Below, in pieces: positions 1 to 5,071 of a DNA stretch of 5,071 bases (positions within the stretch are counted from its first letter, which is position 1; every line of letters begins with the position of its first letter). Location of the stretch: positions 6,116 through 11,186 of the forward strand of contig DCBA01000102.1 of NCBI GenBank assembly GCA_002313255.1, read 5' to 3'. Source of the DNA: Gammaproteobacteria bacterium UBA1119 (GTDB lineage: Bacteria; Pseudomonadota; Gammaproteobacteria; Pseudomonadales; Azotimanducaceae). Position numbers and translations under genes: made by a program. The notes under the pieces were generated by a model that saw nothing but the letters and a program-made list of their open reading frames with translations, was not told the DNA's origin and made no database searches.

Positions 1-210
1 ATCTGTGGTGGCGGAGCTATCTGTCGTATCGGAACTATCGCTGGTATCAGAACTCGCTGTACTGTCGCTCGTTGTCGCGTTTCCAACCGCGGTGGAGGAG
101 GAATTGCTCTGCGATATGGACGGTGCGGAACCACCGCCGCCGCCACCACCGCCACAGGCGGAGAGGAGTAATAGGCTCACTAGAGGAACTAGCCAGTTAC
201 GTTGGTGCAT
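1..210 (-). CDS. Lipoprotein, N-terminal part only (runs off left edge)
   Basis: Reading the minus strand from an ATG at 210-208 gives an open frame of 70 codons that is still open at base 1. Residues 1-18 form a classic lipoprotein signal: Arg4, a hydrophobic stretch about 6-16, then Leu16-Ser17-Ala18-Cys19, so Cys19 should be lipidated after signal peptidase II cleavage. Eight glycines follow (20-27), then a Ser/Thr/Asp-rich low-complexity linker (about 28-70) with repeated Asp-Ser/Thr-Ser units. Gly rather than Asp at +2 favours outer-membrane sorting in Gram-negatives. The start is firm: the frame has a TGA 14 codons upstream and no other start codon between. The Shine-Dalgarno is weak. 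The glycine run and acidic Ser/Thr linker usually act as a flexible tether for a domain that lies outside this window, so the function is unknown. The gene is divergent from the transporter at 546. Confidence 0.85.
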   Translation of the reverse strand, partial: MHQRNWLVPLVSLLLLSACGGGGGGGGSAPSISQSNSSSTAVGNATTSDSTASSDTSDSSDTTDSSATTD

Positions 211-271
211 GGTCTTCGCTCGTCTGATACCCGAGTTGACTTCTGCCGCGGATCATATCGATCTCGGACAC

Positions 272-277
272 ATTATA
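272..277 (-). promoter_or_regulatory. Candidate -10 box for the lipoprotein gene
   Basis: The minus strand reads a perfect TATAAT here, 61 bases upstream of the lipoprotein ATG, in an AT-rich patch (about 270-300) that stands out from its surroundings. Transcription would begin near 265, giving a leader of about 55 bases. No good TTGACA-like -35 box is seen at 16-18 bases spacing and there is no extended -10 TG, so this is a candidate only. Confidence 0.4.
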
Positions 278-315
278 GGTAAACAAAAAGAATAAGGAAT
301 CAGGTCTAAATACGA

Positions 316-332
316 TGACCTCCTGTGACCTC
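316..332. repeat. TGACCTC direct repeat with 10-base period
   Basis: TGACCTC occurs at 316-322 and again at 326-332, so the two copies start 10 bases apart and lie on the same face of the helix. This spacing suits a regulator that binds direct repeats, upstream of both divergent genes. It could also be chance; no known regulator is recognised. Confidence 0.3.
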
Positions 333-429
333 AGCACGTGATGGCCGCGTCTACCTTTGATCCGGTCAGCTGGAATAATCCGTGCCCCGTGATCGAGGTC
401 AATCTAATCGTTGACGACTTTGTGATGCG

Positions 430-465
430 AACCGCAGACAGGTTTGATGGAACCGTATCCGGTTC
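430..465. promoter_or_regulatory. Two adjacent AACC...GGTT dyads, possible operator
   Basis: GAACCG (450-455) and CGGTTC (460-465) form a perfect 6-base inverted repeat around a 4-base centre. Just upstream, AACC (430-433) and GGTT (441-444) form a second, weaker dyad. They lie 81-116 bases before the transporter ATG, where an operator or activator site would be placed. AACC/GGTT half-sites occur in some LacI-family sugar-regulator operators, but the inserted centre bases here do not fit a compact LacI site well. No regulator gene is in the window. A small RNA hairpin in the leader is the alternative. Confidence 0.3.
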
Positions 466-545
466 TTCCGCTACGGCTTGAGCGGTGACCATTTCATGAG
501 CTCCAAGTTTCTGCCAAAGTGCGGCGTTGCCTTCGAGAAGTATCA

Positions 546-2042
546 ATGACCGACCAGAGCCACGCCCGGCGAGATCCGGTTGATCCTCACACGGTTCCGA
601 CTAAGTCGCGTTGGGCGTTCGGTGTGGGCTCGACTGCAGAAACCCTTTCGCTTTACTCAGTCGGCGCACTGGGGATGCTTTATTACAACCAGGTTCTGGG
701 TCTGGACATACTCCTTGCGGGATTGGTGCCGACCCTCGCCATTTTTGGTGATGCGATTTCAGATCCTCTGATTGGTTCCTGGTCGGATCGATTCCGTTCG
801 AAGAAGTGGGGGCGCCGGCATCCGTTCATGCTGGTTGCCCCGATTCCTGTTGCCGTCAGTTTCTGGATGGTGTTCAACCCGCCAGAAAGTCTCGCAGGCG
901 GCGCTCTGTTTTCGTGGTTCTTGGTTTGGTCGGTCGTGCTCCGAACGTTTATGACCGTTTATCACGTGCCGCATCTTGCGATGGGCGGTGAACTTTCGAA
1001 GGAGTACACGGAACGCACCAAGATCATGAGTTACAACAACTTTTTTGGTTGGATTGGTGGTGCAGGTTTCTTCAAGATCAACTCGACCGTTTTCTTTGCG
1101 ACAACGGCACAAGCGGCAAACGGCTTTTTGCGTCCAGAAGCGTACGAACCATTCTCGATCACCATCGCCTTGGTCATAGCAGTTGTATTGCTCGTCTCTG
1201 CCTGGTTGACCCTTGATCGGATCCCATATTTGCCGCAACCGACGGAAACGGCCTCCCGATTTGGTTTTCGCGAATTTTACGGTGATCTCTTTAAGGCCTT
1301 TGGAAACCGAAATTATTTATTTCTGATGATCGCGCTCTTCGCCCTTTCCATGATGCTTGGGATTCGGGGTGGAATGGGTACGTACATGAACATCTATTAC
1401 TGGGAACTTCGATCTGAGGATATTGGGAATTTGATTCTCATTGGTTCATTTTTCGGATACGTCTCGGGTTTCCTATTTTCCGCCCGAATTCATGATCGAT
1501 TCGATAAACGTGCGACGATCGTGACGACTGCGGTGACTCTATCCGTCTTTCCGGCGATGCCGGTAATTCTTAGGCTACTAGGACTCTTCCCCGAGAATGG
1601 TTCATCGTTTCTGCTACCCGCGATTGCCACTTTCATCGCCTTGGGTGCGGCTTCGGGAAGCGTCATCAATATCAGTGTTATGTCCGCGATCGCGGATATT
1701 GCTGACGAGAATGCCTTGAAGTATGGGGTGCGACAGGAGGGGATCCTCTATTCTGCCCGGACCTTTTTCGCGAAGTTGGATAATTCTCTGGGTCATGGGC
1801 TTTCGGCTGTTGCTCTCAAAATGGTCGAGTTTCCGGAAAAGGCAATTCCCGGCGAAGTCGACGCTGACATCGTTTGGTGGTTGGGAGTCGTCGATTCACC
1901 GGTAACGATTGTCCCAGGACTGATCGCGGCATACTTTTACTCAAAATACCGCATCGACAGATCTGGCTACCAAGAAACGCGTAAGCAGTTGGCGCGGGAA
2001 GAATCGACAAGCGACGAACGTGTTGGGGATGACAGAATCTAA
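546..2042 (+). CDS. GPH-family (MelB-like) MFS cation:glycoside symporter
   Basis: A 498-residue inner-membrane protein with about 12 hydrophobic segments. It carries the glycoside-pentoside-hexuronide family signature after helix II: Asp69, Asp73-Pro74, Gly77, Asp81-Arg82 and Trp88-Gly-Arg-Arg-x-Pro93. The family's second motif (Pro142, Glu149, Arg157) and C-terminal motif (Ala383-Asp384, Arg396, Glu398-Gly399) are also present. By alignment from memory with E. coli MelB, Asp69, Asp73 and Thr137 match the cation-site residues Asp55, Asp59 and Thr121, so ion-coupled uptake is likely. The MelB sugar-binding Asp124 position is His140, so the substrate need not be melibiose-like. The ATG at 546 is chosen over an in-frame GTG at 519 because GAGAAG (535-540) sits 5 bases before it and the extra residues are not membrane-like. 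The C-terminus (about 475-498) is charged and cytoplasmic. The next gene follows after 32 bases, suggesting an operon. Confidence 0.88.
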   Translation: MTDQSHARRDPVDPHTVPTKSRWAFGVGSTAETLSLYSVGALGMLYYNQVLGLDILLAGLVPTLAIFGDAISDPLIGSWSDRFRSKKWGRRHPFMLVAPIPVAVSFWMVFNPPESLAGGALFSWFLVWSVVLRTFMTVYHVPHLAMGGELSKEYTERTKIMSYNNFFGWIGGAGFFKINSTVFFATTAQAANGFLRPEAYEPFSITIALVIAVVLLVSAWLTLDRIPYLPQPTETASRFGFREFYGDLFKAFGNRNYLFLMIALFALSMMLGIRGGMGTYMNIYYWELRSEDIGNLILIGSFFGYVSGFLFSARIHDRFDKRATIVTTAVTLSVFPAMPVILRLLGLFPENGSSFLLPAIATFIALGAASGSVINISVMSAIADIADENALKYGVRQEGILYSARTFFAKLDNSLGHGLSAVALKMVEFPEKAIPGEVDADIVWWLGVVDSPVTIVPGLIAAYFYSKYRIDRSGYQETRKQLAREESTSDERVGDDRI

Positions 2043-2045
2043 AGA

Positions 2046-2058
2046 TCGTAAGTTACGA
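2046..2058. repeat. Short perfect palindrome between transporter and next gene
   Basis: TCGTAA-G-TTACGA is a perfect 6+1+6 dyad beginning 4 bases after the transporter stop codon. As RNA it could form only a 4-base-pair stem with a 5-base loop, and no T-run follows, so it is not a credible terminator. It could be a protein-binding site or chance. Confidence 0.25.
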
Positions 2059-2074
2059 CGGAACAGGTAGAGCC

Positions 2075-2515
2075 ATGACTGATTTAACGAATTTCGAGCG
2101 AGTTAAGATTCAAATGGAGTACGCCGTTCCTCTGATCAAAGATCTTCAAGCTTTACTCGGCAAGGACGCGATAAATAACGCATTGGAAAGGCGAGGGCAG
2201 GAAAGCGAACAAGCTATTGATTCCGATAAGCGGCCGGATTTTGGCCGAATGGTTGAAGGCGCGAAAATGTTTGCAGAAGGTGGGGCGTTAGATTACGACA
2301 TTATCGCGAGTGGTAATGATCACTTCGATATGGATGTGAACCAGTGTCGATACGCAGAGATGATGGATGAGTTGGGTGGTCGGGAATTCGGCCATTTGTT
2401 GGTGTGTAACCGCGACTTTGCGGCAGCTAAGCGAATTGGCATGACGCTGACACGCACACAAACGAGGATGCAGGGCGCTGATCACTGCGACTTTCGCTAT
2501 CGGCCGACACGTTAG
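2075..2515 (+). CDS. L-2-amino-thiazoline-4-carboxylic acid (ATC) hydrolase family protein
   Basis: A 146-residue soluble protein with no signal peptide or membrane segment. The C-terminal half carries the pattern I associate with the ATC hydrolase family (Pfam ATC_hydrolase): Gln90-Cys91-Arg-Tyr, a Met-Met-x-Glu-Leu-Gly segment (96-101), Cys111-Asn-Arg-Asp114, Arg127-Thr-Gln-Thr130, Gly134 and Cys138-Asp-Phe-Arg-Tyr142. The three cysteines and Asp114 are candidate active-site or metal-binding residues. The named member opens the thiazoline ring of L-ATC to N-carbamoyl-L-cysteine during microbial cysteine formation. Most family members are uncharacterised, so the true substrate may differ. 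No carbamoyl-cysteine amidohydrolase, which would complete that pathway, is in the window. The ATG at 2075 has an AGG (2065-2067) at suitable spacing. It lies 32 bases behind the symporter and is probably co-transcribed with it. Confidence 0.8.
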   Translation: MTDLTNFERVKIQMEYAVPLIKDLQALLGKDAINNALERRGQESEQAIDSDKRPDFGRMVEGAKMFAEGGALDYDIIASGNDHFDMDVNQCRYAEMMDELGGREFGHLLVCNRDFAAAKRIGMTLTRTQTRMQGADHCDFRYRPTR

Positions 2516-2587
2516 CGCCCCATTAATCCTGGCCCATGTAGGACGGATTCCTGATGCTCGAACCAATGAACTTACGAGCTCGCTTAC

Positions 2588-3406
2588 GTGAACGATGAAA
2601 GCCAAGGCCTCCCATTAGGTCGCGAGACGGAATACGTGACGAAATACAGTCCTGATATTCTCACGAAGATTGATCGTGCGGATCAGCGAAACGCCATTGG
2701 ACTTCTTGCAAGTGACCTTCCGTTGCTGGGCGAGGATGTTTGGAATTGTTATGAGTTCAGTTGGTTGGAACCTGATGGTCGTCCCAAAGCGGTAATCTTA
2801 AGATTACTCGTACCCTTCGATTCCGAGCATATGGTTGAGAGCAAATCCTTGAAGCTTTATCTCAATTCGTTCGCTCAGACAGAATTTGCAAACGAAGAGC
2901 GTGTCGTCAACCGACTTAAGTCCGATTTACGAGAGGCGTGCGGCGCACCGGTAGTTATATCGTTGTTGGATATTGGTGGAGAAAACTTGGTTGAAACGTC
3001 GGTGGGAGATTGTCTTGATCACCTAACTGTCCGAATCAGCACCTTTAAGCCCGATGTAACGCTACTTAAGTCGGAAGCATCAGTTGGTTCGGAATCCGTT
3101 TTTTCACACGTGTTTCGAAGTGTTTGTCCTGTCACAGGGCAACCGGATCATGCAACGATTTCTATCGCCTACGAAGGCAACGCGATCCAGCGCGAGTCGT
3201 TATTTGCCTATTTGGTTTCATATCGCGAGTACGCTGGGTTCCACGAACAGGTCGTTGAGCGAATCTATCGAGATTTGATGTCGGTGGGTTCGTTTAACAG
3301 TTTGTCCGTCGAAGGGCATTTCTTGAGGCGAGGGGGTATCGATATCAATCCATTTCGCTCGACCCATCCGCGCTCGCGACCTTTCGCGAGAGTTTCGAGG
3401 CAGTAG
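2588..3406 (+). CDS. queF: NADPH-dependent 7-cyano-7-deazaguanine reductase (preQ0 reductase), long form
   Basis: QueF reduces the nitrile of preQ0 to the aminomethyl group of preQ1 with two NADPH, the step before insertion into tRNA for queuosine. The 272 residues match the long, two-domain E. coli type. Visible landmarks are Glu84-Ser-Lys-Ser followed by Lys-Leu-Tyr-Leu-Asn-Ser-Phe (89-95), the catalytic Cys180-Pro-Val-Thr with Asp187 seven residues later, Phe218-His219-Glu220, and Arg247-Arg-Gly-Gly-x-Asp-Ile-Asn-Pro-x-Arg257. These correspond to E. coli Cys190, Asp197, His229 and the conserved C-terminal motif. Position 188 is His where E. coli has Trp. The start is GTG at 2588: an in-frame TGA lies 7 codons upstream and no better start exists, and the length before the first conserved residues fits the family. 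The ribosome site is weak. It follows the ATC-hydrolase gene by 72 bases with no preQ1 riboswitch seen, and no other queuosine gene is present. Confidence 0.96.
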   Translation: MNDESQGLPLGRETEYVTKYSPDILTKIDRADQRNAIGLLASDLPLLGEDVWNCYEFSWLEPDGRPKAVILRLLVPFDSEHMVESKSLKLYLNSFAQTEFANEERVVNRLKSDLREACGAPVVISLLDIGGENLVETSVGDCLDHLTVRISTFKPDVTLLKSEASVGSESVFSHVFRSVCPVTGQPDHATISIAYEGNAIQRESLFAYLVSYREYAGFHEQVVERIYRDLMSVGSFNSLSVEGHFLRRGGIDINPFRSTHPRSRPFARVSRQ

Positions 3407-3410
3407 CCCA

Positions 3411-3436
3411 ACCGGCCGACCTTATTCGGCCTCGGT
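3411..3436. terminator. Hairpin between convergent queF and SGNH genes, possible bidirectional terminator
   Basis: GGCCGA (3414-3419) pairs with TCGGCC (3426-3431) around a 6-base loop. ACC (3411-3413) can add to GGT (3434-3436) across a 2-base bulge. The hairpin begins 4 bases after the queF stop and its loop contains the stop codon of the opposing SGNH gene (3422-3424). The stem is GC-rich, but no T-run follows on either strand, so it is not a standard intrinsic terminator. The position favours a shared 3' end structure. Confidence 0.4.
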
Positions 3437-4129
3437 CCACATCTCACTTAATCGGGGTCGTATTGTCTCGGTCCAAATATCATAGCCTTTGCTATTAAGG
3501 TGCAGTCCGTCGGATACGAAAAGATCGGGTCTGGGGCCTCCGTTTTTATTCAGCATTGGCGGCCCTATGTTGAAAAAGCAGAGGTTGGGCTGTGTTTCAG
3601 CTCTTTGGCGCATTTCTCGGTTCACTTCCGACATGGTAGGCCAAAGCGCTGCACGTCTGACCGAAGGCTTGATCGCGATAAAACACACTTTCGCGTCGGG
3701 TAAGGTGTCCTCAACGTACGTAACGAAGTCTTCATAGTCCTCAAGTACCTGTCCGGCAGTTAGACCTGCGGCGACGTCGTTGTCACCTTCATAGACCACG
3801 ATGATCTTCGGCTTGTACTTATGAACGATGCGATTCCGGTAGTAATTCAAGTGGTTCATCTGCGAACCTCCGAACCCCCGATTGATGACCGGAATTGGCG
3901 CAAAGTCTTCCGCTAGAGAACGCCAAAAAACGATGCTTGAACTCCCAACAAAAAGGACCGCGCCTTCCGGTGGTGGAGATTCGGCATCCTTCGTTTCGAA
4001 GGCTTTTATACTCTTTTCCCAATACTCGGCGCCGCTCACGTCACCTATGGTCGCATAGACCCAACTTCCGCCGATGACGACTATCGCGGCCAAGGTCAAC
4101 AGAATCGAGACTAGTATTTTTCGACTCAT
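3422..4129 (-). CDS. Membrane-anchored or exported SGNH/GDSL-type esterase
   Basis: A 235-residue protein with Arg3-Lys4 and a hydrophobic segment at about 5-26. This is either a membrane anchor or a signal peptide cut near Val-Tyr-Ala26, placing the enzyme in the periplasm. The SGNH blocks are in order: block I Gly62-Ser63-Ser64 with Ser64 as nucleophile (the usual GDS is GSS here), block II Asn83-Arg-Gly-Phe-Gly-Gly88, block III Gly115-Asp-Asn117-Asp, and block V Asp207-x-x-His210. So Ser64, Gly88, Asn117 and Asp207/His210 supply the nucleophile, oxyanion hole and catalytic pair. The family hydrolyses esters, often acyl or acetyl groups on lipids or sugars; the substrate cannot be told. The ATG at 4129 has GGAAG five bases before it. 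It lies 92 bases downstream of the ABC gene on the same strand and may share its transcript. It ends 15 bases from queF, tail to tail. Confidence 0.88.
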   Translation of the reverse strand: MSRKILVSILLTLAAIVVIGGSWVYATIGDVSGAEYWEKSIKAFETKDAESPPPEGAVLFVGSSSIVFWRSLAEDFAPIPVINRGFGGSQMNHLNYYRNRIVHKYKPKIIVVYEGDNDVAAGLTAGQVLEDYEDFVTYVEDTLPDAKVCFIAIKPSVRRAALWPTMSEVNREMRQRAETQPNLCFFNIGPPMLNKNGGPRPDLFVSDGLHLNSKGYDIWTETIRPRLSEMWTEAE

Positions 4130-4160
4130 CGAGGCTTCCGAAAGTTAACGTCTTGAGGTT

Positions 4161-4175
4161 TGGTTAGGGGAACCA
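4161..4175. repeat. TGGTT...AACCA inverted repeat in ABC-SGNH gap
   Basis: TGGTT (4161-4165) and AACCA (4171-4175) form a 5-base inverted repeat around a 5-base centre, 31-46 bases upstream of the SGNH start codon on the minus strand. It shares the AACC/GGTT half-site with the dyads at 430-465 and 4211-4224. It may be an operator, a weak leader hairpin or chance. Confidence 0.2.
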
Positions 4176-4210
4176 TCGTTACTGTAGACCACATTTCTTT
4201 GCCTTGTAGT

Positions 4211-4224
4211 TAGGTTCAAACCTA
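4211..4224. repeat. TAGGTT-CA-AACCTA dyad over the ABC stop codon
   Basis: A perfect 6+2+6 inverted repeat that includes the stop codon of the ABC gene (4222-4224). A 2-base centre is too tight for a full RNA hairpin, and no T-run follows on the minus strand, so a terminator is unlikely. A DNA-binding site ahead of the SGNH gene is possible. Confidence 0.25.
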
Positions 4225-5071
4225 GGTGGTTGTTTGCAATTCCACGAATCGCCGGTAGTGACCATCCGGCTTTGACAACAATTCGGCGGGCGCACCTTGT
4301 TCGAGTACGCGTCCCTCGTCGAGAAAAACGATGTGATCGGATTGAGCGATGGTGGAGAGACGATGGGCGATAATAATCACGAGGCGGTTTTTCGCAGCTT
4401 CGTGCAGTGCTCGCACGAGATACTGTTCGGTTTCGGGGTCGAGGGCAGACGTGGGCTCATCGAGAATTAAGATTCTAGAGTCTCTCAGCAATCCGCGAGC
4501 GATTGAAATACGCTGCTTTTGACCAACTGAAAGTTTGCTACTCGTTACGCTACCAAGCCGGGTTTGATATCCATCTGGAAGGGATTGGATGAAGTTATGG
4601 ATACCGGCGGTCGTTGCTGCGGCCTGAACTTCTTCCAGTGTGGCGTCCGGTTTTCCGTAGCGGATATTGTCCAGAATCGAATCAGAAAAAAGTTGGGTTT
4701 CTTGGAAAACGTACGTGACCTGACTACGCAGACTTTGTAACGTCACCTGGTTGACCGCGTAGCCATCAATGCGTACGTCTCCTTCACTGGCTACGTGAAA
4801 GCGGGGGATGAGGTAGGCAAGGCTCGTTTTCCCAGCTCCCGTTGGGCCGACCAACGCGACGATTTGTCCGATTCTTGCGTCAAGCGACACGTCTTCAAGT
4901 GCTCGACGGCCGTCCGGATAAACGAGACCGGCGTGTTTAATCGAGACGCCGTTTTCGATTGTGGGTAAATCGATTGAACCGAGATCGTCTTCTGCCGGGA
5001 GGTCCATCATGGCGAATACACGCCGCATTCCTGCGACGTTATCTTGCAAACGAACCCAGAGGATTGAGAGC
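4222..5071 (-). CDS. ABC exporter ATP-binding subunit, C-terminal part (runs off right edge)
   Basis: The frame is open to the right edge; about 282 residues are visible. Numbering from the TTG codon at 5049, residues 1-15 continue the end of the last transmembrane helix and its link to the ATPase domain (Gln2, Ala6-Gly7, Arg10-Val-Phe), which is typical of MsbA-like exporters with membrane and ATPase domains fused. The TTG is therefore an internal Leu, not a start. The ATPase domain has an A-loop Tyr44, Walker A Gly68 to Thr75 with Lys74, Q-loop Gln116, signature Leu173-Ser-Val-Gly-Gln177, Walker B with catalytic Glu198, D-loop Ser201-Ala-Leu-Asp204 and H-loop His229. All catalytic residues are present. 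The segment before the signature lacks the usual Glu-Arg-Gly of exporters. Type IV exporters move lipids, drugs or peptides outward; the substrate is set by the missing membrane domain. The SGNH gene follows after 92 bases. Confidence 0.9.
   Translation of the reverse strand, partial: LSILWVRLQDNVAGMRRVFAMMDLPAEDDLGSIDLPTIENGVSIKHAGLVYPDGRRALEDVSLDARIGQIVALVGPTGAGKTSLAYLIPRFHVASEGDVRIDGYAVNQVTLQSLRSQVTYVFQETQLFSDSILDNIRYGKPDATLEEVQAAATTAGIHNFIQSLPDGYQTRLGSVTSSKLSVGQKQRISIARGLLRDSRILILDEPTSALDPETEQYLVRALHEAAKNRLVIIIAHRLSTIAQSDHIVFLDEGRVLEQGAPAELLSKPDGHYRRFVELQTTT

Larger units (their letters stand above)
211..545. other. Intergenic region between divergent lipoprotein and transporter genes
   Basis: These 335 bases hold no convincing gene. 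They must contain the promoters for the minus-strand lipoprotein and the plus-strand transporter. Visible elements are a TATAAT on the minus strand (272-277), a 10-base-period direct repeat (316-332) and paired AACC...GGTT dyads (430-444 and 450-465). Short frames occur on both strands (for example plus 341-481, 46 codons, and minus 331-546, TTG start) but lack a ribosome binding site or recognisable protein features. No well-spaced -35/-10 pair is visible for the transporter; TTGACG at 411-416 has no good -10 box 16-18 bases downstream. Confidence 0.6.

Noticed and set aside
5..295. Plus-strand 96-codon frame with a proline run
   Set aside because: GTG start without a ribosome site and low-complexity composition; it is the complement of the lipoprotein signal and glycine/serine linker on the minus strand.
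411..416. TTGACG as a -35 box for the transporter
   Set aside because: No acceptable -10 hexamer lies 16-18 bases downstream.
341..481. Plus-strand 46-codon frame (ATG start) upstream of the transporter
   Set aside because: No ribosome binding site, no recognisable protein features, and it overlaps the dyads that look regulatory.
519..545. GTG at 519 as the transporter start
   Set aside because: The ATG at 546 has GAGAAG at suitable spacing, and the nine extra residues add nothing family-like.
331..546. Minus-strand 71-codon frame
   Set aside because: TTG start inside the transporter start region, no ribosome site and no recognisable motif.
759..1238. Minus-strand 159-codon frame inside the transporter
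   Set aside because: It is antisense to strongly recognised GPH family sequence and is rich in Arg/His/Cys as expected of a shadow frame.
2516..2587. preQ1 riboswitch or terminator before queF
   Set aside because: No stem followed by a T-run and no preQ1 aptamer pattern could be made out in these 72 bases.
2288..2605. Minus-strand 105-codon frame over the ATC-hydrolase gene
   Set aside because: It is antisense to the conserved C-terminal motifs of a recognised family and has no domain of its own.
5047..5049. TTG as the start of the ABC gene
   Set aside because: The frame continues to the window edge with residues typical of the end of the exporter membrane domain, so the gene is cut by the window and this is an internal Leu.

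Overview
The window looks like ordinary chromosomal DNA of a Gram-negative bacterium, most likely a marine or environmental gammaproteobacterium. This is an inference from four things: a lipoprotein with a Leu-Ser-Ala-Cys lipobox followed by a long glycine run, a long-form (about 270 residue) QueF of the Escherichia coli type, a GPH-family sugar symporter beside an L-ATC-hydrolase-like protein, and moderate base composition. No tRNA, rRNA, CRISPR, insertion sequence, integrase or phage gene is visible.

Layout: the left edge (1-210, minus strand) holds the N-terminus of a lipoprotein that runs off the window. An intergenic stretch of 335 bases (211-545) separates it from a divergent plus-strand block: a GPH/MFS cation-coupled symporter (546-2042), an L-2-amino-thiazoline-4-carboxylic acid hydrolase family protein 32 bases downstream (2075-2515), and queF after another 72 bases (2588-3406). 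QueF meets a minus-strand block tail to tail, with 15 bases between the stop codons. The minus-strand block, read from the right edge, is the ATP-binding end of an ABC exporter cut by the window (4222-5071), then a membrane-anchored SGNH/GDSL hydrolase (3422-4129) 92 bases further on.

How the genes may work together: the symporter and the ATC-hydrolase-like protein are close and co-directional, so an uptake-plus-hydrolysis pair is a reasonable hypothesis, but the substrate cannot be read from the sequence. QueF makes preQ1 for queuosine tRNA modification and is probably only a neighbour. The SGNH hydrolase and the ABC exporter may be co-transcribed; nothing else links them. Several short perfect dyads lie between genes (450-465, 2046-2058, 3414-3431, 4211-4224). 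They are the only structure not explained by the genes. I do not see a clearly novel system; the transporter/ATC-hydrolase pair is the best lead.
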